A DNA stretch of 64,000 nucleotides from NCBI RefSeq assembly GCF_020497125.1, contig NC_059072.1:70811697-70875696 (forward strand), in the 5' to 3' direction. The position numbers were made by a program, and so were the translations under genes. Positions within the stretch are counted from its first letter, which is position 1; each line of letters opens with the position of its first letter. This document shows, piece by piece, positions 31,845 to 43,879 of this stretch. This DNA is from Mauremys mutica. Lineage: Eukaryota; Chordata; Testudines; Geoemydidae. Under the pieces are notes generated by a model. The model worked only from the letters and a program-made list of their open reading frames with translations. It was not told the DNA's origin and searched no databases.

Positions 31845-33899
31845 TAAGGATTATGTTCACTCAGACAGCTGGTTAGCATTAGCTGATTGGAACAAGAATG
31901 TTGCAGTAACAGACTTTTACCTCACATTCTGATTAGTAAGATCCAAAGGGAACAGACACAAAGGACATACATACACACTGATGTGAGGAGATACCAGACG
32001 ATGTCAAAATCAGCAATAAACAGAGACATTATAGGCTCAAATTATGCTGCTGCAGATTCTCTTAATGAACTGAAAGTGGAATGGATATTCCCCCCTCTCA
32101 CCATCCTATTTCAGCAATATTTCACATTTAATTCAATCAGTACATCTCAAGTCAGGCTGCTGTTCTGCACTGCTCACTGGGCACTAGGCAACTGTCATTA
32201 CTTAGGGTTTCAGATGGATTTGTTAAATAGATTCCGCTGCCTGCTTGTCTCCCAGGCCCCAAACTTATACTGTATAAAGATTAACTCATGATCTAATGTA
32301 GTAATGTGGATTTCCTATTTGACACTTCATTTCAAAAATATGCTACCATGAGTATTGGAGAAGGGACCCAATGCTTTATTTTATATAACAGTGATTAAAT
32401 TCTACTTTTAGTTTAGGTTCCTGCTATTCACTGTTTGTCACCTATGATAACTGTGGATTCTAAATTAAAATAAAAGCTACAATTCAAAGCGAGAGATGCA
32501 TTTTGATAGTCTTTCCAAACAATAATCCAGTATAAACCTTTTAAGTCTACATGTTAAGAGAGGATGAGTCCCATTTGCTAACAGTTAACAATTCACGAAA
32601 CACATATCAATTCTGAAGACTAGTATTGGCTTAAGCATCCTACTGGACACACATTAGAGGTGCCTGGCTTTCAGAGGGCAAGTGCTTAGAACTTCCTGAA
32701 AACCAGCTCGTTTAACGTCAGTCTAGTTAACTTTTAATAATCAGTGCTGCAACCCTACCTGATGGTTTTTCTGCTAACTTAACACTGACCTGAATTCTTA
32801 TTACTTATTTTGATTTTTAAGCAATCAGCCACTTTATGCAATAAGCAAGTATTTTATTCTAATTTTTTTCTTCTGTTAACTTTTTCTTTCTACATTTCTG
32901 ACGCACAAGTAACACAATATAACCTCCGCAAAAATAAAAAGAACCATAATGTTTGCTTAATGCAGAAACACTTATAGCCGATAAATATAATTAAGACTAG
33001 CAGCTCAGTGAATCACCCTTTTAAACCTAAAATTAAGACTTCAATGGAAGCAGACAAGCAAACCAAAGGAGGACAAAACTCATTTAAAAAAAAACCATTT
33101 AAGAACTCTGAGCTGACCTTATAGTAACCTGATGAACCAAACCTTACCTGCTGTTACTATGACATGTAAAACAACCAATCATTTTCCTTCTCCCTACCAA
33201 TGATTTTATATGGCAAATTCTCCTGTTTCCCATACCTAACAATTAACACCATTCAAATTGTCAGTAACCACTAAGCTGTTTAGTTTTTTAAACACATCTA
33301 CTCCCACAAGTTAATTTTTTTCACTGCTGGGCACTTTTCTGCTGGCTCCATTTTCTTACTATACAGCATCTGAGACAAAAGTCATTATAAAGCCTGGTTC
33401 ATTTTAATTGGACAATGCAAAAGAAACAAATATACAGTTAGCTCAGCTGGGTTCCTTCCTCACACAAAGGCTATTTCTCCTTCGTTGGAGGAAGCCATTC
33501 TCAAAATCAAGTTAATGACAAACCAGTTTGTAATTAATGCTTAGTCACTCCCATTCTGAGAAGTGCTAAGCATCCTCAAGTCACATCGTCTCACTGGGTC
33601 ACACCTAAATACAGCAGCCTGCAGTATTCTATTGTCCCTACAATGGCTGTTAAACGGAGCTGTAACAGTGCAAAGTATGTATGTGGCCCATAAAAATGTC
33701 TTTCAATTTAGAAAAATAATTGTAGCTCTACTACTCCCTGTGATGCTGTGAACTGTGAAATAATGCTCAGTCCTCTTAACAGCCTAATAATTTCTAGCAC
33801 ACACCAAAGGCAAGGCAGGCATTAAACAAGGATTGTGACTGAAATACCCAACTCATGTGCCATCCACAGAAACCATAGCTCCAAAATACCCAAGGGTAA
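31845..33899. other. Intron upstream of the alternative OSBPL8 exon; possible promoter region
   Basis: AT-rich unique sequence. If 31839-31683 is a first coding exon, its transcription start should lie here (minus strand, higher coordinates). I see no CpG island, clear TATA box with initiator, or recognisable exon, so no promoter is called. Confidence 0.4.
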
Positions 33900-33911
33900 C
33901 ATGAATGCTAA

Positions 33912-34030
33912 AAGCAGCAAAGAATCCTGTGGCACCTTATAGACTAACAGACACTTTGGAGCATGAGCTTTTGTGGGTGAATATCCACTTCGTCAGATGC
34001 ATGACTAACACGGCTACCCCTCTGATACTT
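33912..34030. mobile_element. Solo Penelope terminus (119 bp) with 12-bp target duplication
   Basis: CATGAATGCTAA is repeated at 33900-33911 and 34031-34042. The sequence (GTGGCACCTTATAGACTAAC ... AACACGGCTACCCCTCTGAT) is the same family as 51069-51265 without its inverted second arm. The hairpin core is decayed here. Confidence 0.8.
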
Positions 34031-34042
34031 CATGAATGCTAA

Positions 34043-34719
34043 GTGTGCCAGAACCTTGCTAAATGCTGAATGAACCAGTTCAGCAACATACAAAGATCGA
34101 GCTTTTATACCCATTATCCCAATTAACTACCACACTTCATTGATTTGCCACAATAAAATTTATATTTCTTGTTAAATGGTAAACCTGTGACATGACTCTT
34201 GATACTACTCCTTTATGATCTCCTAACTTTACCTTTTACTTCTGGTGATCCCATTTCACTACCTCATTAACCTTTTCCCTTTTTGAAAAAGGGTTGATAT
34301 TCATTTAATTTTCTCTAAAATTGCAAGGAAAAATAGTGTGAGAATGATTTAAATCATTCTAGGTAACAACTGCACAATTTCAGTATAGCACGGTGCGTTC
34401 ACATTACTAACCAAAAAAAGAAATGTCACATGTCTATGACTGGCCTGAACCATGCCATCTAAACCAAGTCATGCTATTAGTAGTTGGAAGCATGGCACAG
34501 CTTAGATGCAGTTCTACAGCCAAAAGGCAGGTGGAGACATATGCTCTTTACTGTCAAACATGCTTCAAAATGCTCCAACATAAGCCTTCAAATAGAAATG
34601 ATCCATCTAAATATTTTGTTTTTTCCCCATATTTGTCCATTTTGCTCATCCCACAAGAAAGAAATTTCAAAGAAGTTTCCAAATAAATTCTAATATATTT
34701 GAGTTTATTTCTGCTTAGT
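34043..34719. other. Intronic sequence, no features seen
   Basis: AT-rich, nothing recognisable. Confidence 0.45.
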
Positions 34720-34897
34720 GGTGGTTCTGAGGGATGTGCTGGCCGCCCTTCCTGCAGCTCCCACTGGCCTGGAGCGGCGAAACGCGGCCACTGGGAGCCG
34801 CGATCGACCACACCTGCAGACGCGGCAGGTAAACAAACAGGCCCGGCCCGCCAGGGGCTTTCCCTGAACAAGCGGCGGCCCTAGTTTGAGAACCACG
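34720..34897. mobile_element. hAT MITE fragment related to 10063-10390
   Basis: GGCCCGGCCCGCCAGGGGCT, CTGCAGACGCGGCAGGTAAA and the right end TAGTTTGAGAACCAC match the right half of the 10.1 kb element. The left half is mostly missing. Confidence 0.6.
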
Positions 34898-36831
34898 GGT
34901 GTACATCACATATTTTAATCAACTGCCCTTTGTTTAACTCAGCATGAAGATGGAAAAATCTCACTTATTGGTCCGCTGTTTTTAAAATGTCCCTTTTGAC
35001 CAAAGATGATGCTTTCTTTGGCACTAACATGTAACATATGTATCCAGCATAAAAATACTATTTGAAGTACAGGAGAATTCTGTGGATTCCCCAGCTTCAT
35101 GTTTTTATTTTCTCTTCCCTTATACTTCACTAACCTATATTCCTTACAATCTTCAGATCTATTAGTAGGATTTGGCCACGAGTGTTTAATAGCTCTCCAC
35201 TTTTTTCAGCATGACACTCATTACTTGTGAGCTTTACCTGTATTTCTTATTTATGTATGTCCCTTAGCTTCAGCATTTCAATGTAGTACAGTTGGGTGAG
35301 GAAGGAGAGGGAAATTTTAAAAAATGTGCCTGATACAGCTGCAGCGCTGTTATACTGTGGTGGACATGGGAACCTGTAGTGTAGTCAACATTCCATCCTA
35401 TGATGCCTTAGTTCCAGGCCCAGATTTCAGCAGACTCCATATTGTGACAGTAAAAAGCACAAGATGTGTTCTGCAGTCTACAAGCTAGAAAAGCAGAATG
35501 TTCTGATCTCAATATGTTCAGAATCCCAAATTTTAAAAAACCCTTTTGAATTTACCACAACCAGCACCAGCCTCCTCTGCTGAGAGGGACACTTTAGCAC
35601 TTTGGACAACTTGGTAAATGCTCAGATTCTGGCCATCTTCTACATGACAACTTTGCTTCAAAAGTTGCGAATTTATATATATATATATATATATATATTT
35701 AAACACATCAGAACAAATTCAGAATGCCAATCACAGCAAGTGCCATCATCACTTGGAAAACGCACATTTCCTAAGCCAGCACCTTTAGAATTGATTAAAA
35801 AAAAATTCAAATGGCATTTAAAAGGATTCCTAGATCCCTGAGCGTCAGGATGAATTGCCTGCAGAATCACCCCGATTATAAAATTGATGGTAGCGTTTAC
35901 GCACCCCATGTAAAGTCTAAGAGACAAGACTACAAAATTTCAACAAAACTACCAAGTGTATCTGCTGAGAACTCACAGGAGGGAGTGGGAGATGACTCAA
36001 TATGAATTGTGTGATAACCATTCTATATCCTGAATGCATCCAATCCGAAGTGCATCTGTGCCCATAAGACACTGTTCAGATTCTTTTTACCAGTAACTAT
36101 AGATGCGTCATGCAAGCAAGCTTCTGATTTTAATACATCATTTATAGAAGAAAAATAAGGTAATATGGTACTATACAAAACAAGGAACATCAAAGGAGAA
36201 AAACCTGATGGTCTGAAATGGGTATGGTAAGGATTACTTTGAAAAGTGGGTAACAATGAAGAAGATTGCAATCTACGGAAGACATTATCTGAAGAACACA
36301 ACGTATGCCTCATATGTATTTGCAATTAAATTGGGGCTTTCTTTTTAGAAATAAATTTATTTTTAAAAAAATTTTCAGCCAGCTGAAAAAATATGTCATA
36401 ACCCTCTCCTTAAGACATTCTTGTATAAGATTGCTTGGGATGGAACTAAATCAGAGTGCACAGGATAGACACAATCTGAAGGTCTTTATATGTAAACAGC
36501 ACAGCAACACATTTTAGAAAAGGTTAGGTTTTAATAAAAAAAATATTCTTATAAGGGAAAAAATTACAATTCAAAAATCATGAGTTGGTCAAAAAAGAAG
36601 AAAGCTCTCTGGATGAATTAAGTATTAATACTAAGTATGCAAATTAAGCTCCAAATCAATAGCACAAACTGAACACCCTTACGGAGCAAATCAGAACTTT
36701 TAAATAATTTACACTACATTCAGAGAGTATTCTTAGCTTATATAGCACATAGTCTCAGTATACAATCAAGAAATGCTACTACTGGTGCAGTAGCAGCCAC
36801 AGCTTAGATTCTCTTATGCAATATCCATACT

Positions 36832-36868
<37 letters not shown>

Positions 36869-38383
36869 GAGAGAGGCAAAAAATTCCTTTCAGTTCCTGA
36901 AACAGAGACCTTAAATTAATCAACACTGTAAAAGCCGAGGGGGGGTCCGGGGGGGGGGGGGAGAAATAGCCTTGGTTCAATTAAGTCTCTGACAGGAATA
37001 TGGCCTCACAATTCTACCGTGCAATATTATCCAACTGGCTTCCTCAAAAATAGATCTGTAAATAATTTCTCGTTACCCACATGAATCTGCAGTATGCATC
37101 AACTCCTACAGTATTCAAGTGATTGAAAAAAAAAATCAACTATTAGCAGCTGTCAGATGCATCAAAATTGTTCCTATACAGCATGCATATTTTACATTTA
37201 GTTTAAAAGCCACTATAATTAGGTCGTCTGTTTTTCTCCTATGGATCAACAGGCTCTTTTAGAGGTATACTTGCCTTCAGACACCAGCGTGAGTCACAAA
37301 GCAGACATCCGAGCCACAATGCTATTCATTCTGAAAGCAGAGCTAATAGTCTGCTAAGGGAAAACCAATTTAATCCTGCCAAATATTCTCCTCCACCATT
37401 TAGTAATTCCAAACCAGGCACAATTTATGCTGAAGCATAACTCCTTAGATACTTCTGATTAAAGTAAAAGCATTTGCATCAAGGCTCTCTGCAGCTTGTA
37501 CATGCTTGTATCCCTGTGTTTCACCAGCTGCACTGTCCCTCAGCTCCTCCCAGCAGAAGTGCGTAGACTTGTTCACTACTCAGGTTTCAATAATTTTGGT
37601 CTTCACAACACTTATGAAATTCCAGGGCAACAGTTCAGGTTCAAGTAGGTCAGCTTTGCTGAAATTTACTTGCAAAGAAAGCTTGGTTGAAAAGCGTTTT
37701 TCTCCTTCACATTAATCTGATACACTTGCCTCTTAAAGCATAGTGCCATGAATATTTTATGTCTTTGCAAAGCTGCTACCCATATAGAAATAGGTAAATG
37801 TAATTTTAACAAGCAGCAGCTCTCTGTTGTATGGCATATTGTTTCCAAAATACAATGCCTTTACACATACACAAAGGGGATTCCCATTAATTTAGAATTT
37901 AATAGAGTATGCTATTTGAATAGCAGGCATGCTGCCAAGATAATATTTTTTAAAAGACAATCACAAAGCAAAATTTGAAAAATGTATAAAAATTTTAATT
38001 AGGCAATATAGAGATTAAAATTAATGGTTTGGGGCTCAATGTCAGTGGAACCTTATTCACATGAGTTATCAATTAAAATTAGCAAGACTACTCATGAATA
38101 AGGGTCCTACAAGGAAAGCTTAAATTCCATATGGCAGACTCATTTAACCGCATTTCCAGTGTCTTATGAAAGATAAGCCATATCTATTCAATAACAGGAG
38201 GAAGCAGATTTTAAAGTGACATTTTCATTTCATTGTTAAAGGTAATTAATATGTTCAGGACTTCTCTCTGGGGGCTTATGTGGCAACACGTGTTGTAACA
38301 AGCTTTGGGCTCAAGAAATACATCAGGACTACCTACCTTTTGCTCTGTCACAGGTTAAGACAGCTCAGATACTTTGTGAGATC
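34898..38383. other. Intronic sequence with simple repeats
   Basis: (TA)n at 35674-35698, (AAAT)n at about 36833-36867 and G-runs at about 36938-36962. No exons or bounded elements were recognised. Confidence 0.5.
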
Positions 38384-38391
38384 CGCTAATG

Positions 38392-39348
38392 CAGTGGTCA
38401 CCAACGAGTCGATTGCAATCGATGGGCCGATCCTAGAGGACCTCCCAGTTGATCACGATCTCCGGTGGTGCAGTGGGGCTGCCGCTAAGACAGGCTCCCT
38501 GCCTACCCCAGCCCCACGCCGCTCCTGGAAGCGGCCAGTGTGGCCCCACTGGGACAGAGGTCTCCCTCAGCTTGCTGCTCCTGTTGGAAAGGACTGCCTC
38601 CGCAGCTCCCATTGGCCGGGAACAGGGAGCTGTAGCCAATGGGAGCTGCGGGGGCGGTGCTTGCAGAGATGGGCAGCATGCAGAGCCACATGCTGCCCAC
38701 CCTGCCACAGGTGCACATTAGCCCCTTCCGGGAGCAGTGTGGGGCCAAGGTAGGCAGGAAGCCTGCCTTAGCAGCAGCCACACTGTGCTGCCAACCGGGA
38801 GCCACTGGAGGTAAGTGCTGCCTGGTGGGAGGCCGCACCCCAAGCCCAAGCCCTGAGACCCTCCTGGAGCCAGCAACTCTGAACCCCCTCCTGCACCCCA
38901 AGTCCCAGCCCTGACCCCTCTCCCAGAGCCAGCACCCTCATCCCTCCTGCACCCCAACACTCTGCACCAACCTCCTCCTGCATCCAAACTCCCTCCCATA
39001 GCCCACATTCCCTCTTGCACCCCAACACTCTGCCCCAGCCCAGAGCCCCCTCCCGCACCCAAACTCTCTCCCATAGCTTGCACCCCTCACCCAACCCCCT
39101 GCCCCAGGCTCAGCCCAGAGCCCCCTCCCACACTGCAAACCTCTTGGCCCCAGCCCAGAGCCCACACACCTTCCCTAACCTCCTAAACCCATCCCAGTGA
39201 AAGTGAGTGAGGGTGGGGTAGAGCGAGTGACACGGGGGAGAGGGGGTGGAGTGAGTTGGGCGGGGCCTCGGGGAAGGGGCAGGGTAAATCCTGGGCTGCC
39301 TTTAAATTTAAAAAGTGATCTTGGGCATAAAAAGGTTGGAGACCACAG
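38392..39348. mobile_element. hAT element with 8-bp target duplication (7/8)
   Basis: CGCTAATG (38384-38391) and CGCTAAGG (39349-39356) flank it. The ends are CAGTGGTCACCAAC and GGTTGGAGACCACAG. The inside is GC-rich, with palindromic CCCATTGGCC/GGCCAATGGG words near 38610 and a degenerate repeat of CCCACACTCTGCACCCCAAC-like units from about 38880 to 39190, which gives long false open frames on both strands. Confidence 0.82.
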
Positions 39349-39356
39349 CGCTAAGG

Positions 39357-40483
39357 GTACGGGCCAGCAATACTGCTTGCTCCATACTCTGCCTAAATGA
39401 TTCTTGGCGTGACATAGGATAAGGGGCATGTAGCATTTATTATGTCCTGACTTAATTTAAGGAGCATAATGAATGCCACAGATATGAAGCAAAAGTGAAG
39501 TAAATAGGTAACATCAGAATGAGATGGAACAAAATATGACAAAAGTGAAAACTGCCTTCTTTGGGTGAGGCAGAAGAAATACTCAAAGACATTGCGAAAA
39601 TCCCCAAAGAACACAAAATGGTTAGAAATCATCTCAGGTTGCGTTGCTTGGGAACAATTTTCTTCTACCTCCGTTTAATTTTTGAAAATCTAAAAGCACT
39701 GTCTATTGCAACGCTATCTCAAAGAACAGAGATCAAACATGCTGGTCTCTTGATGGGGATTTCAGATCTGATCTGGAGGGAGTAGTGTATTGTTTCTAGG
39801 GATTAGTAGCAATTTAGTCTCTAAGCAAGTTCCATCTTTTATCTCTTCAGGGAACACAGGACAAACTCAGTTCTTTGTTTTGTTATGAAAACCAGTTTGC
39901 CTAAGAGATTAGCCAAACATAAGGGGTGAATTACCTTCCTTTGAGCCAGTTTATATATTATACTATTTACACCATTTGCTAATTAATTAACTGGTTCTCT
40001 AATCTTATCGCTTTTTAAAAAAAATTCTTAAAATGGCATAATCAGATAACACTCTGGCTAACCTTGATTCACCTACAACAGAACATCCCAGAAATCCCTC
40101 ATATAACTAAACAACTTGTAGACTAAGGAATAACAGCCTGTCAAGTGTCTTTTCTTTTTAAACCGTTTAACAACCCCCCTATTTTTGTGCCCAAGAATCC
40201 CACAAGGGCTTTGGCAAACAAAAAAAGAAATGCATAAATTATATAAATCTCACATACTTGAGACAGCCTTTCAAAAGGAAAGTCTAAAAGCCATAGTTGG
40301 AAGAATTATTCTGGAGATATAAAGGGTTATATCAAGGAAGATAATGGAACAAATAAGGAAAACGTAGGTTGAGTATCAGCAAGTGCTTACTGACAAATTA
40401 TCTTAGCCTAGAGAATCTACCCCTGGAAGTGGTGGGAGTCCCATCATCTGGCATTTTACGCTAGACTGGAGAAAGCACTAATA
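39357..40483. other. Intronic sequence, no features seen
   Basis: AT-rich, nothing recognisable. Confidence 0.5.
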
Positions 40484-41000
40484 TATTTACTAGGGCTGTC
40501 TATTAATTGCAGTTAACTAATGTGATTAACTCAAAAAAATTAACTGCGATTAATTGCAGGTTTAATCGCACTGTTAAACAATAAAATACCAATTTAAATT
40601 TATTAAATATTTTGGATGTTTTCCTGCATTTTCAAATATATTGTAGTCTGTTATAACTGAAATCAAAGTGTATATTATTTTTTATTACAAATATTTGCAC
40701 TGTAAAAATGATAAAAGAATTAGTATTTGTCAATTGACCTCATATAAGTACTATACTGCAATTTCTGTCATGAAAGTGCAACTTACATATGTAAATTTTT
40801 TTGGTTGCATAACCGCCCTCCAAAACAAAACAATGTAAAACTTCAGAGCCTACGAGTCCACTCAGTCCTACTTCTTATTCAGCCAATCACTAAGACAAAC
40901 AAGTTTGTTTACATTTACAGGAGATAATGCTGCCTGCTTCTTATTTACAATGTCACCAGGAAGTGTAGCTGGCATTGCAAAGTATTTACATGCCGGATAT
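40484..41000 (-). mobile_element. hAT transposon 3' end with transposase C-terminal dimerisation segment
   Basis: On the minus strand, about 40964-40868 reads GDIVNKKQAALSPVNVNKLV then CLSDWLNKK and stop. This matches the hAT C-terminal dimerisation motif (S-x-x-G-x-I-x-x-x-K-R-x-x-L-x-P-x-x-V-x-x-L-x-x-L). Downstream, the terminal region has repeated TTAATTGCAGTTAA/GATTAATTGCAG words down to AGGGCTGTC at 40484. It is cut off near 41000 where Penelope sequence begins, so more than the C-terminal tail of the transposase is lost. Confidence 0.75.
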
Positions 41001-41599
41001 GGTGAGTATTTGCACCAGCTTTCATCCAGACCACACCACTCGATCCATTGTCTACAGCCAAGCTCTACAATAAAATCGCATTTGCTCCAACCCCTCAGAC
41101 AGAGATAAACACCTACAAGATGTCTATCAAGCGTTCTTACAACTACAATACCCACCTGCTAAAGTGAAGAAATAGACTGACAGAGCCAAAAGAGTACCCA
41201 GAAGTCACCTATGCAGGACAGAAGAGTACCCAGAAGTCACCTATACAGAACAGGTCCAACAAAAAGTAACAGAACGCCACTAGCCATCACCTTCAGCCCC
41301 CAACTAAAACCTCTCCAGTGCATCATCAAGGATCTACAACCTATCCTGAAGGACGATACATCACTCTCACAGATCTTGGGAGACAGACCAGTCCTTGTTT
41401 ACAGACAGCCCCCAAACCTGAAGCAAATACTCACCACCAACCACACACCACACAACAAAAAACACTAACTCAGGAACCTAACCTTGCAACAAAGCCCGTT
41501 GCCAACTCTGTCCACATATCTATTCAGGGGATACCATCATAGGACCTAATCACATCAGCCACGCCATCAGGGGCTCATTCACCTGCACATCTACCAATG

Positions 41600-41910
41600 T
41601 GATATATGCCATCATGTGCTAGCAATGCCCCTCTGCCATGTACATTGGCCAAACCGGACAGTCTCTACGTAAAAGAATAAATGGACACAAATCAGACGTC
41701 AAGAATTATAACATTCAAAAACCAGTTGGAGAACACTTCAACCTCTCTGGTCACTCGATTAAAGACCTAAAAGTCACAATATTACAACAAAAAAACTTCA
41801 AAAACAGACTCCAACAAGAGACTGCTGAATTGGAATTCATTTGCAAATTGGACACCATCAAATTAGGCTTGAATAAAGACTGGGAGTGGATGGGCCATTA
41901 CACAAAGTAA
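41600..41910 (+). pseudogene. Penelope GIY-YIG endonuclease domain, decayed
   Basis: Residues read VIYAIMC then a TAG stop, QCPSAMYIGQTGQSLRKRIN, GHKSD, and later FKNRLQQETAELEFICKLD, ending WEWMGHYTK and TAA at about 41910. Y-I-G-Q-T with downstream R-x-x-x-H is the GIY-YIG endonuclease signature used by Penelope elements for target cleavage. The 32-bp tandem duplication upstream at 41190-41250 and the TAG near 41618 break the frame. Confidence 0.8.
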
Positions 41911-41939
41911 TATTATTTCCCCATCTTTATTCCTCCCCC
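41781..41939. repeat. Left arm of 159-bp inverted repeat within Penelope
   Basis: The exact or near-exact inverted complement lies at 42697-42855, separated by about 757 bp that include the FBXW5 piece. The arm covers the end of the GIY-YIG frame and start of the 3' UTR. Confidence 0.88.
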
Positions 41940-42059
41940 ACCCCAGTTCCTCATATCTCCTTGACAATTGCTGGAAATGGCCCATTTTCATTACCACTAC
42001 AAACAGTTCTTTTTCTCTCCTGCTGATAATAGCTCACCTTAACTGATCACTTTCCTTAT

Positions 42060-42632
42060 GTCATTGACATCCACGGTCACATTATTGGAATGGGCCTGTC
42101 TCCTGATCACAGGTACCTGTATGTGAACAGCCGGTCCTGGCCGCGGGACTGTGTGATCTCTGATCTCATGCAGCCACCCCCCATTGCAGAGGAGATTGAC
42201 CTGCATGTGTTTGGTCTGAAGACAATGAAGGAGGTGAAGTGAGCTCTCCTCTCGCACCGGGCCTACACCCCCAACGATGAATGCTTCTTCATCTTCCTTG
42301 ATGTCAGCAGGGATTTCGTAGCCAGTGGGGCAGAGGATCATCATGGCTACATCTGGGACCGGCACTACAACATCTGCCTGGCCAAGCTGCAGCACGACGA
42401 CGTGGTCAACTCCGTGGCATTCAGCCCCATTGAGCAGGAACTGCTCCTGACAGCCAGTGATGACACCACCACCAAAGTGTGGCGCTCCCCCCGCACGGTG
42501 CGCATCCACCACGCCAGGAAACCGAAGCCCCGCAAGCTGCTCTTCTCCTGGCTGCTGAACCAGGAGAGCTGAACCAAGGCACCTGCTCATGCTGCTGCCT
42601 CACTCCAGCCACACCCTCTATTGTGCTTTGGA
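42060..42632 (+). pseudogene. FBXW5: FBXW5 retrocopy fragment (C-terminal WD40 region)
   Basis: One frame runs from 42060 to a TGA at 42570-42572 (170 codons) with a single internal stop, TGA at 42240-42242, at a site likely to have been CGA. Motifs: HGHIIGMGLSPDHRYLYVNS, AYTPNDECFFIFLDVSRDF, HGYIWDRHYNICLAKL and LLLTASDDTTTKVWRSPRT. These match the C-terminal WD repeats of FBXW5, an F-box substrate adaptor of cullin ligases. There are no introns, so it derives from mRNA; about 60 bp of 3' UTR follows, with no poly-A. CCTTATG flanks it on both sides (42054-42060, 42633-42639). It sits inside a Penelope element. Non-functional. Confidence 0.88.
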
Positions 42633-42696
42633 CCTTATGGTAACATCCATTGTTCGTGTTCGTTCTCTCTCTCCCCCTCTCTCTGTATATATATAT

Positions 42697-42855
42697 AGGG
42701 GAGGGATAAAGATGGGGAAATAGTATTACTTTGTGTAATAGCCCATCCACTCCCAGTCTTTATTCAAGCCTAATTTGATGGTGTCCAATTTGCAAATGAA
42801 TTCCAATTCAGCAGTCTCTTGTTGGAGTCTGTTTTTGAAGTTTTTTTGTTGTAAT
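42697..42855. repeat. Right arm of 159-bp inverted repeat within Penelope
   Basis: Inverted copy of 41781-41939, bordered on both sides by TATATATA runs (42687-42696 and about 42855-42865), the probable switch site. Confidence 0.88.
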
Positions 42856-42970
42856 ATATATATATCTTCCTACTGTATTTTCCACTACATGCATCCAATG
42901 AAGTAGGCTGTAGCCCACGAAAGCTTATGCTCAAATAAATTTGTTAGTCTCTAAGGTGCCACAAGTTCTG

Positions 42971-43502
42971 TTTCCAAGCAGACAACTTTGCACATCCTCC
43001 TTGCTACCCCTCAGACATGGAAGGTGTTCCCCATTAACATGTGCAAAACTACCTTGCTGTTCTTCTTCAAATCCTTAGATAACCTAGCATTACAGACTTA
43101 ATTTAGTGCCATTCTTTTCACAAGTGCTTCTACATGGAGTTGTCATATGCACACTTTTTTTTTAAAAGCCAAAGACCATCCTCCTGTCCCTCAGCAAAAA
43201 GCAGATATTCCTAGCAAGTTAAACCCATGAAATATATTTTATCACCTATGTATAAAAATTGGACAGTAGGGTGAACACTTTTTATATATTAAGTTATAAA
43301 TTTAACACAGACACTCTTATCAGAATACTAGCAGCAATTTTTTTAAAGCATCTTAAACAATTTTCAGTATCTATTACAAGTCAGAGGACACTTCTGAATT
43401 TTGGAAGAATAATTAAGATGATTTACAAGAGTCCAATTTGAAAAGGATGATTTGTATAACAATGTAAACTTCAGGTTATAAGCAAAGATTCCTGCACATT
43501 CT
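42971..43502. other. Intronic sequence, no features seen
   Basis: AT-rich, nothing recognisable. Confidence 0.45.
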
Positions 43503-43779
43503 GGTACATCTACACTGCAGCTCAGAGCGCGTATCCCATCCATGGTAGACAGACTCATGCTAACCCATGAAAAACAGCAGTGTGGATGTTGCTGCACAAG
43601 CAGAGGGTCAGGATGGCCACCTGAGATCAGACCCACCCAACTCCTGGGTTTGAGCTCCAATGGCTAGCTCAAGTCTCTGCCAGTGCAGCTATATACACAC
43701 ACAGCTATTTTTAGCACACTAGCTCACATCCTGCTAGCACGAGTCTGCCCACTCAGGCTGGGCGCAGTGCAGACATACC
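43503..43779. mobile_element. Probable Harbinger-like MITE, diverged
   Basis: The ends GGTACATCTACACTGCA and GTGCAGACATACC are imperfect inverted repeats of the type seen in other Harbinger-like MITEs here. No matching 3-bp flank was found. A G-run follows at 43857-43877. Confidence 0.45.
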
Positions 43780-43879
43780 TTAAAACTCCAATCTTTTTTT
43801 CAATATTTGCCATATCTATTTTTCTATTGTACTTTGTTTTTCTGCTGCAACTCTACTGGGGGGGGGGGAGGGGGGGGAG

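Larger units (their letters stand above)
41000..42970 (+). mobile_element. Penelope-like retroelement carrying an FBXW5 retrocopy and an inverted self-copy
   Basis: 5'-truncated Penelope-like element. Decayed RT C-terminus/linker coding sequence (about 41000-41540) is followed by the GIY-YIG region (41600-41910), a 3' UTR, an inserted FBXW5 piece (42060-42632), more UTR (GGTAACATCCATTGTTCGTG), an inverted copy of its own 41781-41939 (at 42697-42855), and the family 3' end (CCACGAAAGCTTATGCTCAA ... TTGTTAGTCTCTAAGGTGCC). The RT catalytic part is absent. The chimeric layout suggests template switching or successive insertions. Confidence 0.82.

Noticed and set aside
34898..38383. CRISPR-like or regulatory repeat array
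   Set aside because: Only simple (TA)n and (AAAT)n tracts and G-runs are present; no spaced direct repeats.
38280..39165. Several overlapping frames of 90-157 codons on both strands
   Set aside because: They fall inside a hAT element with a degenerate GC-rich repeat, which keeps frames open by periodicity.
42039..42590. Minus-strand frame of 183 codons
   Set aside because: Antisense to the FBXW5 retrocopy, whose plus-strand frame gives clear WD40 sequence.
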